The position numbers and the translations under genes are program-made. Positions 41,758 through 49,393 of a DNA stretch of 54,660 nt are shown here, in pieces. This stretch comes from JAGOVB01 sp964481175 (GTDB lineage Bacteria; Patescibacteriota; Minisyncoccia; Phycocordibacterales; PALSA-1337): contig CAYZSZ010000004.1 in NCBI GenBank assembly GCA_964481175.1, forward strand, positions 1 to 54,660, in the 5' to 3' direction. Position 1 is the stretch's first letter; each line of letters starts with the position of its first letter. A model generated the notes under the pieces. It saw only the letters and a list, made by a program, of their open reading frames with translations. It did not search any database and was not told the DNA's origin.

Positions 41758-44700
41758 TTATTCTGACTGCTCATCAGCGTTATCTCTAATAAGTTCGACA
41801 TCTAGTGCGAGACCTCGGAGTGATTTTAGAAGCACATTGAATGATGCAGGGATGTTTGGCTGGCGTAGTCGTTCTCCCTTAACGATCGCATCGAATGCCT
41901 GTGAACGTCCAACGATATCGTCTGACTTGATGGTAAGGATTTCTCGCAATGTATGCGCTGCTCCGTGACCCAAGAGTGCCCAGACTTCCATCTCTCCAAA
42001 TCGCTGTCCTCCACCCTGAGCTTTTCCTCCAAGTGGCTGCTGTGTGATGAGAGAGTAAGGTCCAATAGATCGCATGTGGATCTTGTCCTCCACCATGTGG
42101 TGCAGTTTCAAGATGTACATGTATCCAACTGATACTTTCTGGTTGAATGCTTCTCCTGTTCGTCCGTCTCGTAGCTCCATCTTTCCGTCTTCTGCAAATC
42201 CTGCTTTCTTGAGCTCTGCTCGGATTTCGTCTTCGCTTGCTCCTGCAAACGGTGGAACGATAGCCTGGTAGTTTAGAGAGTTTGCTGCTAGACCGAGGTG
42301 CAACTCGAGGATCTGACCGAGGTTCATACGTGATGGAACTCCCAATGGAGTCAAGATCATATCAACTGCACGTCCATCTGCCATGTATGGCATATCTTCT
42401 TCTGGAAGGATTCGAGAAATAACTCCCTTGTTTCCGTGTCGTCCTGCGAGCTTGTCTCCCACAGACACATTTCGGAGCTGAGCGATTTCAATATAAATCT
42501 TCTTGATGATTCCTGATTCGAGTTTGTCTCCCTTTTCTCGTGAGAATACTTTTACAGAGATAACACGACCTCGTTTTCCATTCTCCATTCGCTTTGATGT
42601 ATCTTTTACATCACGAGCTTTTTCACCGAAGATAGATCGAAGAAGTCGTTCTTCTGGAGTGAGCTGTGTCTCACCTTTTGGTGAAATTTTTCCAACCAAG
42701 ATATCTCCAGGTCGTACTTCTGCTCCTTCTCGGATGATACCGTCTTCTGCGAGGTTCTTTAGTTTTGCTTCTCCGACGTTTGGAATGTCGCATGTAGTAA
42801 CTTCAGGTCCAAGCTTTGTATCTCGAACGTTTACTACGAATTCTTCGATATGGATAGAAGTAAATTTGCTGTCTTTAACAAGTCGTTCAGAGATGATGAT
42901 CGCGTCTTCGTAGTTTGATCCAGACCATGACATGAAAGCGATGAGCATGTTTTGACCCAATGCCAATTCTCCTCCGTCAGATGTAGATGTATCTACCAAC
43001 ACGTCACCCTTCTTTACTTTTTGTCCAAGAGACACGATAGGTCGCTGGTGGAATGCGGTAAAGCCGTTTGTTCGCTGATAGTGAACCAAGTTGTATGTAT
43101 GAGTATCTTTTTTACCCTTCAAAACAACTTTTCGTGCATCAACGCCGATGATTTCTCCATCTTCTGTTGCAACGAAGATACGTCCTGTATCAAGTACTGC
43201 TTTCTTTTCGATACCAGTCGCAACGAGTGGTGCTTCTGGGATAAGACAAGGAGTTGCCTGTTTCTGCATGTTTGATCCCATGAGTGCTCGGTTTGCATCG
43301 TCGTGGTTCAAGAATGGGATGAGCGAAGTAGCGATTGAGAATGCCTGGTTTGTCGCAACGTCGATAAATTCTACATCGTCTTTTGCACATAGAGCAGGTT
43401 TTCCGCCAAAACGAACTTCAACAACATCGCTTGTGATCTTGCCTGATTTGTCATATGGGATAGCAGCGTGAGCGATCTTTGCACCTTCTTCTTCAAGTGC
43501 GTTTAGGAATACGATTTCTCCAGTGATCTTTCCTCCTTTTACTCTTGCATATGGAGTTTCGATCATACCGAAGTCGTTGATTCGAGCGTAAATAGACATA
43601 CGTAGAATAAGACCGATGTTTGGTCCTTCTGGTGTATGGATAGGACAGAGTCGTCCGTAGTGGCTTGGGTGTACGTCTCGAACTTCGAAGCTCGCTCGCT
43701 CTCGAGTAAGACCTCCAGGTCCCAATGCTGATAGAGTTCGTAGATGCTCTACCTCAGCAAGAGCGTTTTCCTGAAGCATGAACTGTGATAGCTGGTTTGT
43801 AGTAAAGAATTCCTTGATTCGAGCCTGAAGTGGTCGTGGGAATACAAAGTTTACTGGAAGCATAACATCAGGTTCTACTGTAGACATTTTGTCCTGAATA
43901 TTTCGCTTCATCTGTGTCATACCAACACGGATCTTTTGCTGGAGGAGTTCTCCAACAAATCGAACACGTCGTGAACCGAGGTGATCGATATCGTCCTCTG
44001 TTGCATCGAGTGTATTGTTGAGGTGTACGATGTGAGCGATAGTAGTTGAAAGGTCACTTGAGTCGATAGTTTTTCGCTCGAGTTCTTTTTCATCCATCTT
44101 TTTCTCAAATCGCTTGTTGAAACGGAAACGACCTACCTTTGAAAGGTCATATCGTTCTGCCTTGAAAATACCGCCAACGAACTCTCGTGCGTTTTCAGCT
44201 GTAGCTAGATCTCCGTCTCGAAGTCGCTTGTGGATCTCTATATATGCATCGCTAACTGTCTTTGCATGATCTTTTGCAAGAGTAAGCTCGATAGCATGTC
44301 GTGCCAATTCGTTTCCTTTAAATAGGTCGAGGATTGCTTCGTCTGTCTCAGCACCAAGCACTCGGAGGAGTGATGTCACTGGGAACTTTCGCTTTCGGTC
44401 GATACGAGCGTAAATAGCACCGTCTGTATCGGTTTCAATTTCGATCCATGCACCTCGTGCTGGGATGATCTTTGCACCAAAGAAGTTCTTTCCTTTGGTT
44501 TCTTCTGAAGTAAAGAAGATACCGAATGATCGAGCAAGCTGAGGAACGATAACTCGTTCGATACCGTTTATGATAAAGGTACCGTGATTAGTCATCAATG
44601 GAAAATCAGCAAGGAACATTTCCTGCTCTTTCTCGCTTCCATGAAGCTTATTCTTTAGTTTTACTTTTGCTTTGAGCTGACCTTCGTATGAGAGCTTGTT

Positions 44701-44928
44701 TGCTTTCGCATAGTGCTCGTCGTACTTTGGCTTTGATAATTCAAAATGTGTAAACGATAGCTCAAACTTTTTCTCTGCGTAGTCACGTATTGGTGAAAAT
44801 TCTTCAAATACTTCTTTCAAACCGTTCTCAATCAGCTGATTGAACGAGTGGAGCTGTGGTTCTACCAAGTCCGGCATCGTTGTCAGCGCCTCCTTATAGC
44901 GCCCGAAATACTTTTTTTCTATTTTCAT
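41758..44928 (-). CDS. rpoB: RNA polymerase subunit beta
   Basis: 1056 residues. Rifampicin-pocket and active-site motifs are visible: LSQFMLQENALAEVEHLRTLSALGPGGLTRERA-type region, GPNIGLI, GSNYEDAI, GRHGNKGVIS and the C-terminal GGKAQGGGQRFGEME. The start is ambiguous: TATAAT (44934-44929) directly abuts the ATG, and an AAGGAGG Shine-Dalgarno precedes another ATG at 44877. The conserved KYFGRYK motif at residues 6-12 favours the earlier ATG. Confidence 0.96.
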   Translation of the reverse strand: MKIEKKYFGRYKEALTTMPDLVEPQLHSFNQLIENGLKEVFEEFSPIRDYAEKKFELSFTHFELSKPKYDEHYAKANKLSYEGQLKAKVKLKNKLHGSEKEQEMFLADFPLMTNHGTFIINGIERVIVPQLARSFGIFFTSEETKGKNFFGAKIIPARGAWIEIETDTDGAIYARIDRKRKFPVTSLLRVLGAETDEAILDLFKGNELARHAIELTLAKDHAKTVSDAYIEIHKRLRDGDLATAENAREFVGGIFKAERYDLSKVGRFRFNKRFEKKMDEKELERKTIDSSDLSTTIAHIVHLNNTLDATEDDIDHLGSRRVRFVGELLQQKIRVGMTQMKRNIQDKMSTVEPDVMLPVNFVFPRPLQARIKEFFTTNQLSQFMLQENALAEVEHLRTLSALGPGGLTRERASFEVRDVHPSHYGRLCPIHTPEGPNIGLILRMSIYARINDFGMIETPYARVKGGKITGEIVFLNALEEEGAKIAHAAIPYDKSGKITSDVVEVRFGGKPALCAKDDVEFIDVATNQAFSIATSLIPFLNHDDANRALMGSNMQKQATPCLIPEAPLVATGIEKKAVLDTGRIFVATEDGEIIGVDARKVVLKGKKDTHTYNLVHYQRTNGFTAFHQRPIVSLGQKVKKGDVLVDTSTSDGGELALGQNMLIAFMSWSGSNYEDAIIISERLVKDSKFTSIHIEEFVVNVRDTKLGPEVTTCDIPNVGEAKLKNLAEDGIIREGAEVRPGDILVGKISPKGETQLTPEERLLRSIFGEKARDVKDTSKRMENGKRGRVISVKVFSREKGDKLESGIIKKIYIEIAQLRNVSVGDKLAGRHGNKGVISRILPEEDMPYMADGRAVDMILTPLGVPSRMNLGQILELHLGLAANSLNYQAIVPPFAGASEDEIRAELKKAGFAEDGKMELRDGRTGEAFNQKVSVGYMYILKLHHMVEDKIHMRSIGPYSLITQQPLGGKAQGGGQRFGEMEVWALLGHGAAHTLREILTIKSDDIVGRSQAFDAIVKGERLRQPNIPASFNVLLKSLRGLALDVELIRDNADEQSE

Positions 44929-45118
44929 ATTATAAAAAGCAAAAAACCTAGGATTAATTTTAAGCCGTGTAATCCTTCTCTTTTAGCGACCGTGACTCAA
45001 TCTCGAAGTTATGCAGAGAGTAGCACAACTATTGGATTTTTGCAAGTACTCCAACCCCGATCACTATAGTTACAGCTATCGACAAACCTAAAAAGAGCAG
45101 GGTTTTAGAGTTGTTTGT
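44929..45118 (-). promoter_or_regulatory. Upstream region of the rpoB cluster
   Basis: 190 bp without a gene. TATAAT touches the rpoB ATG; a second -10-like TAAAAT lies about 30 nt further up. No ribosomal protein L7/L12 gene precedes rpoB here. Confidence 0.4.
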
Positions 45119-45445
45119 TTAACTTAATCTTTTGAGGATGTAATGACTTACTATAATTGCGATCAATATAAAAAAACATAAATATGGAAAGATAAGACCA
45201 CCTGCATCGCTATAATTGGTCCACTTAACTCCTACGTAGGAAAGAATGATTGCCAAAGGGGTAAATACTCCAATCCTCACTAAAACATATCTTGTTGTGA
45301 ATGAAAGTGGGACAACCAGAACAGCGATGAGAGGAATCCATATTTGCAAAGCTGTTCCTACTGGATTTAAATCTTCACTTGATATTATGGTGAGATACAC
45401 AAAAAATAAAGCTGAAATGAGTACAATATAAAGAAATTTTTTCAT
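45119..45445 (-). CDS. Hypothetical four-helix membrane protein
   Basis: 108 residues from the ATG at 45445 (MKKFLYIVLISALFF), with about four transmembrane helices and a short basic end (LKRLS). No family is recognised. TGCTATAAT ends 6 nt before this ATG, so the longer frame starting at 45508, which would overlap the ORF6N gene, is rejected. Confidence 0.65.
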   Translation of the reverse strand: MKKFLYIVLISALFFVYLTIISSEDLNPVGTALQIWIPLIAVLVVPLSFTTRYVLVRIGVFTPLAIILSYVGVKWTNYSDAGGLIFPYLCFFILIAIIVSHYILKRLS

Positions 45446-45451
45446 ACCAAA

Positions 45452-45460
45452 ATTATAGCA
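45452..45460 (-). promoter_or_regulatory. Leaderless extended -10 promoter
   Basis: Minus-strand TGCTATAAT ends 6 nt before the ATG at 45445. Confidence 0.7.
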
Positions 45461-45494
45461 CGATGAACCATATCTTTCTTTTAGACTCTGCATG

Positions 45495-46010
45495 CTATAT
45501 GGTGGCATTAAACCCTATCTTTTCTTTTGACTCTACTGGTTCATCCATCAAATGATCCAAGGTTTTCTGAATATCATTTATCTGCTCATCATGACTTTCT
45601 AAGACATCCACGATCTTGTCTATTTTATACGCCACATCTTTTTGTGTAGAAAGTAGCTCTCTCATCTTTATAAAAGCTCGGACTATAAATATACTCATTT
45701 CGACTGCTTGTTTGCTTTTTAGTATAGCTGAGAGCATAGCGACACCGTGTTCAGTGAAGACATAGGGTAGATATCTGTACCAATTACTATCTGTTTGTAA
45801 GGTCACAAATTGTGACCTTAGACTTAGAGCCTCTTCTTTTGTTAGCTGAAATACAAAGTCTTTTGGGAATCTGTCTATGTTTCTTTTAACCGCCTGATTT
45901 AGGACTTTGGTCTCAACGCCATACAACATCGCCAAATCAGCATCGAGCATCACCCTTTGTCCTCGAATAACGAATATTTTGTTTTCAATAATTAGATTGA
46001 TTTCTTTCAC
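45495..46010 (-). CDS. ORF6N domain DNA-binding protein
   Basis: 171 residues. IFVIRGQRVMLDADLAMLYGVETKVLNQAVKRN is the N-terminal ORF6N pattern, followed by RFPKDFVFQLT and YVFTEHGVAMLSAILKS, common in phage antirepressors and in many CPR and Bacteroidetes genomes. The C-terminus is a coiled coil. It starts with GTG; TAGAAT ends 6 nt upstream, consistent with a leaderless GTG gene. It is probably a transcription regulator or a mobile-element remnant. Confidence 0.88.
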   Translation of the reverse strand: MKEINLIIENKIFVIRGQRVMLDADLAMLYGVETKVLNQAVKRNIDRFPKDFVFQLTKEEALSLRSQFVTLQTDSNWYRYLPYVFTEHGVAMLSAILKSKQAVEMSIFIVRAFIKMRELLSTQKDVAYKIDKIVDVLESHDEQINDIQKTLDHLMDEPVESKEKIGFNATI

Positions 46011-46140
46011 TCCTTAATTCTAAACAATCGAAAGTCGCATGCAATAGCAAAAAGCAGAAAAACTTTATCAAAATTTCATTTCGATGGGTGCTTTTAGCAA
46101 AAGACAACGGAAAGAGTTATTTAAACTAACGGCCAAATAT

Positions 46141-46178
46141 AAAATAAAAAAACGAGTGGCCGCCGAAGCGCCACTCGT
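46141..46178 (-). terminator. Intrinsic terminator
   Basis: Minus-strand ACGAGTGGC pairs with GCCACTCGT (46178-46152), followed by TTTTTTTATTTT. It closes the frameshifted orphan unit. Confidence 0.8.
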
Positions 46179-46197
46179 GTTTGCACGAAGAGCGATC

Positions 46198-46996
46198 TCA
46201 AGTTTTTCCCTGTGCCGACCTGACGATTGCAGAAACAGGAAGAGCTACTTGATCGGCCTCATTTACCACCACCCTCCAGTCCCCGCGGACGAAGAACGTG
46301 TGAAAAGCTGAAATAGCGGGAACAATATCCGCGATCGCCATAAGGGCGAGCCCGTCGATGAAGTCATTTGTCCGTTCAATGTACTGCATCCGCAGAATCT
46401 TCGCAGGACTTTGGACCTCATCTACACCTAAAGGCGGTATCTGCGCACGCATGATCAGTACCAGATTAAACAAGGATTTGACCCAACCTTCTTTGATGGA
46501 GCCGACAACCAGATCAGTGTCGATAATTGGCATAAACACCATTTCGACCGAAGGTATATACGTACCGGAAACAATCTCGGTGAGACACTTAGTCAAATCA
46601 GACAAGGCGCCCAACTCGGGCTCTTGCCTAAACATCGCCAAATCAGGACTAGCAACAGTCCAACGTCTGCACAGTTCGCGATTGGGATGATAGACAAACA
46701 GCGGGTTTTCCTCGATCGCCGCCTGCCAAAACAGCGACAGCAGCAAACTTTCTCGTTGCTGAATACGCCTGACCAATCCATCTTTTTCCAGATCAATGCC
46801 GTGGTTTTGTCGAAAAAAAAAGCTCGAGTACAAGGTAAAGTCGTCTCGCGAGAGGAGAATTGATGGTGCCGACTACTTCATAGCCGACCCTAGGCTTATT
46901 TGTAAGGGGACACCTCTCTCCAACCGGATCAGTGCTCACAAGAGCGAAAGTCAGCAATTCCAGCAATGTCATTTCTGACAATTTCTTTTGATTCAT
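46198..46996 (-). pseudogene. Orphan gene interrupted by a +1 frameshift in a T9 run
   Basis: Translation begins at the ATG at 46996 after AGGAGG (MNQKKLSEM...) and ends early after 67 residues. A second frame continues from there to 46198 (211 residues with a TTG start). The frames overlap at nine T residues on the minus strand (46821-46813). Removing one T joins them as ...LVLELFF-RQNHGIDLEKDG, giving 265 residues. The protein has no recognised family; it has hydrophobic helices near 130-150 and 225-240. A promoter and terminator frame it, and it is GC-rich. Causes could be a sequencing error, true decay or programmed frameshifting. Confidence 0.7.
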
Positions 46997-47058
46997 ATTC
47001 CTCCTGGTTTTGAGTTTCAACCGCTCTTGAAGCCACACAGCTCAAGAAGTCTGAAAAT

Positions 47059-47087
47059 ACACTACATTGGATACGATGATGCGTCAA
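47059..47087 (-). promoter_or_regulatory. Promoter of the frameshifted orphan unit
   Basis: TTGACG (47087-47082), 17 nt, TAGTGT (47064-47059). The -35 box follows the CapA TAA stop with no gap. Confidence 0.65.
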
Positions 47088-47954
47088 TTACTTGATTGCC
47101 GGCTGTGATCTCTCTGCATATATATCGATAAATTCGTAGACAGGTTTTTCATCTAAAGTGATTTTAACCATGGTTCCTGTTTTTAGATCATCGTTTGCAT
47201 ACTGATCAAAGATAAAGTTACCCATCGAGTAGACGATCGGTTTTTCTTTATACCATTCTATAGTCTGTGTTATATGCGGATGTGCACCGATGACAGCATC
47301 GGCTCCTGCATCGATGAATTTATGTGCCCAGTTCTTTTGGAGTGTGCTCGGCTCTTTTTCGTACTCCACTCCCCAGTGCGGAAATACAACCGTAAAGTCA
47401 GCCGTAGAAGAAGCGACCGTAGCTAGAACTCGTTCAAAATTTCTATATGAAAATTCATGGAAGCCGATGAACTCGACTTTCTTCCCTTTTATTTCTTTTA
47501 TATATGAAAGGTTGTCATAGTTCTCCCAATCACCAAAATATCCTATCCCTACTTTAGTTAAAAAATCGATCGTTGTCGTGTATCCTTTGTATCCAAAATC
47601 GCGCGAGTGATTGTTTGCAAGACTCACTGCGGTAAAATTATTTCGTTTCAACAGATCTGCTACCTTTGGATCAAAAGTAAAACGGAGATTTTTGTTTGTT
47701 GCTACACTTTCATTTTCTGTGATTGTGCCTTCGAGATTGCCGACTACAATATCCGCATCAAAATGTATTTTTTCAAAAGGATAGTCGACACCATTTGCAT
47801 CCATCAGTTTTCGAACATGTCGATCAAACATCATGTCCCCAACCATTACAATAGTGACGGGATCTGACTTTGGGAGTTCGGGTGCAACGTAAATAACTTC
47901 TTTGGATGAGAAAGCTAAAAGAAAACCTGCAATGAAACTAGCTATTTTCAGCAT
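47088..47954 (-). CDS. CapA-family (PGA_cap) metallophosphatase-like protein
   Basis: 288 residues from the ATG at 47954. A short N-terminal hydrophobic anchor (IASFIAGFLLAF) is followed by the CapA fold: MVGDMMFDRHV, NLEGTIT, SLANNHSRDFG, FPHWGVEY and IGAHPHITQ, with the usual metal-binding Asp, Asn and His residues. The family includes poly-gamma-glutamate synthesis proteins, but most members are uncharacterised. It overlaps the end of trmD by 17 nt, so it is part of that operon. Confidence 0.88.
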   Translation of the reverse strand: MLKIASFIAGFLLAFSSKEVIYVAPELPKSDPVTIVMVGDMMFDRHVRKLMDANGVDYPFEKIHFDADIVVGNLEGTITENESVATNKNLRFTFDPKVADLLKRNNFTAVSLANNHSRDFGYKGYTTTIDFLTKVGIGYFGDWENYDNLSYIKEIKGKKVEFIGFHEFSYRNFERVLATVASSTADFTVVFPHWGVEYEKEPSTLQKNWAHKFIDAGADAVIGAHPHITQTIEWYKEKPIVYSMGNFIFDQYANDDLKTGTMVKITLDEKPVYEFIDIYAERSQPAIK

Positions 47955-48576
47955 TTTGTTTTCGCCACTCATCTATTTTAGCCTGATGTCCAGATAAAAG
48001 CACTGGGGGTACTCGGTATTTCTTTTTCTTGTATTCGATGGTCTCTGGTCGAGTAAATGCATCTTTTGCAGCAATACGTGTTTCTTCAAGTGATGCAAAA
48101 TCACCCAAGACACCTTTGACCTGTCGAGAAATACTGTCGATCAAAAGCATAGCCGGGATCTCTCCACCAGTCAGAACAAAAGGCCCAACAGAGACTTCGT
48201 CTACTTTAAATACTTTTTTAACTCGTGCGTCGATTCCTTCGTATCGTCCGCAGACAAAGATAACATCGGTATATTTCTTAGCAGTCTCTTTTGCATACAC
48301 CGTATCAAACTGCTTTCCCTTTGGAGTAAACCAAATGATTTTTACTTTTTTATTTTTACCTTTCGCTTTTGCAATTGCCTTTATAACTGGTAGTGCTTGG
48401 ATGACCATACCTGGACCTCCTCCGTATGGTTTGTCATCGACACGACCGACTCCAAAGTCTCGTGGATTATAGAATTTTACTTTTATTTTCTTGTCTTCGA
48501 TTGCACGCTTCAAGATAGACTCATTGAGATATGAGTCGAAGGCATTTGGGAAAAGGGTTATAACGTGAAAACGCAT
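47938..48576 (-). CDS. trmD: tRNA (guanine-37-N1)-methyltransferase
   Basis: 212 residues. The trefoil-knot SPOUT features are visible: FYNPRDFG, DDKPYGGGPGM, VFVCGRYEGIDARV and FVLTGGE, then DFASLEETR. It uses S-adenosylmethionine to make m1G37 in tRNA. It belongs to the rpsP-khpA-trmD cluster, but rimM and rplS, its usual neighbours, are not in the window. Confidence 0.95.
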   Translation of the reverse strand: MRFHVITLFPNAFDSYLNESILKRAIEDKKIKVKFYNPRDFGVGRVDDKPYGGGPGMVIQALPVIKAIAKAKGKNKKVKIIWFTPKGKQFDTVYAKETAKKYTDVIFVCGRYEGIDARVKKVFKVDEVSVGPFVLTGGEIPAMLLIDSISRQVKGVLGDFASLEETRIAAKDAFTRPETIEYKKKKYRVPPVLLSGHQAKIDEWRKQNAENS

Positions 48577-48600
48577 ATACCCTTTTTACCATAAAATACC

Positions 48601-48915
48601 TTATATGTCGAGATCTGCCATCGCCTCGTCGAGTGTCTTTGTAGCGATCTTGTCCTGCTTGAGTCCTCCTTCTGGTTCGTTGATCTTGAGGTTTACACGA
48701 GAGTTGTTCTTCATACCGACTACACGGAGAAGTGTACGGATAGCTTTTGCAGTGTTTCCCTGTCGTCCGATGACCTTGCCCATGTCTTCTGCTCCAACTT
48801 CGAGTGTAAGGAGTACACCCATTTCATCTACAGTTCGGTTGATCTTTACGCTTTCTGGTTTTTCTACAAGTGCCTTAATTACAAAGTCTAGAAATTGAAT
48901 ATCTTTTTCTGCCAT
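48601..48915 (-). CDS. khpA: KH domain RNA-binding protein KhpA
   Basis: 104 residues, slightly longer than the usual 75-80 because of a C-terminal tail. The KH signature is MGKVIGRQGNTAKAIRTLL with the GxxG loop (GRQG). KhpA is an RNA chaperone linked to cell division in Gram-positives. It lies between rpsP and trmD as in many bacteria. TAATAT ends 6 nt before the ATG, so it may have its own leaderless start. Confidence 0.95.
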   Translation of the reverse strand: MAEKDIQFLDFVIKALVEKPESVKINRTVDEMGVLLTLEVGAEDMGKVIGRQGNTAKAIRTLLRVVGMKNNSRVNLKINEPEGGLKQDKIATKTLDEAMADLDI

Positions 48916-48978
48916 AAATGTATATTAGTCGATAATACAGTATAAAGTTACTGTCAGGTATAATTGTACCGCGTATAG

Positions 48979-49338
48979 TTACGCAGTGACAGGAGGGTTA
49001 TTCACAGGTGCCTCAGCAGGTGCTGCAGGTGCTTCTTCAGCTGCTACTTCTTTCTTTGTAGCTGTTTTCTTTGGGAGTTTGTTTACTTTTTTACCTGCAA
49101 TTACCTTTTCGTTTACGAGGAAGTTGTGGAGAGTGTCAGAGAGTTTTGCGCCATTTTCCATCAATGCCTTGATTCGGTCGATTTTGAGCTGCTTTATATC
49201 GTTCTTGATTCGTGCATCGTATGAGCCGAGCACTTCGAGGAATTTTCCGCTCTTTGGGCCGTTTTTTGAATCAGTCAAAACCACACGAAACTTTGGTTCG
49301 TGCTTTCGTCCTACTCGTTGAAGTCGTATTGCTAACAT
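48979..49338 (-). CDS. rpsP: Ribosomal protein S16 with Ala/Pro-rich tail
   Basis: 119 residues from the ATG at 49338 (MLAIRLQRVGRKHEPKFRVVL). The first 80 residues are the conserved S16 core, with GKFLEVLGSYDARI. The rest is a basic then Ala/Pro-rich extension (EEAPAAPAEAPV). A longer frame from 49374 is rejected because the preceding bases carry the divergent rnr promoter. TAGGAT lies 7 nt before the ATG. Confidence 0.96.
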   Translation of the reverse strand: MLAIRLQRVGRKHEPKFRVVLTDSKNGPKSGKFLEVLGSYDARIKNDIKQLKIDRIKALMENGAKLSDTLHNFLVNEKVIAGKKVNKLPKKTATKKEVAAEEAPAAPAEAPVNNPPVTA

Positions 49339-49381
49339 GGGTGATATCCTAGCATTTGCTAGTAAAAAAGGCAAATTGGTG

Positions 49382-49387
49382 TATAGT
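49382..49387 (+). promoter_or_regulatory. rnr: Leaderless promoter of rnr
   Basis: TATAGT, preceded by TG, ends 6 nt before the ATG at 49394, within 55 bp of the divergent rpsP start. Confidence 0.65.
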
Positions 49388-49393
49388 TATTTC

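Noticed and set aside
45031..45118. 29-codon hydrophobic peptide in frame after the stop of the membrane protein at 45119 (ends ...GVGVLAKIQ)
   Set aside because: No start codon. It could be a remnant, but nothing supports expression.
46084..46311. Plus-strand 75-residue frame
   Set aside because: Runs through the terminator and opposite to the frameshifted orphan gene; no start signal.
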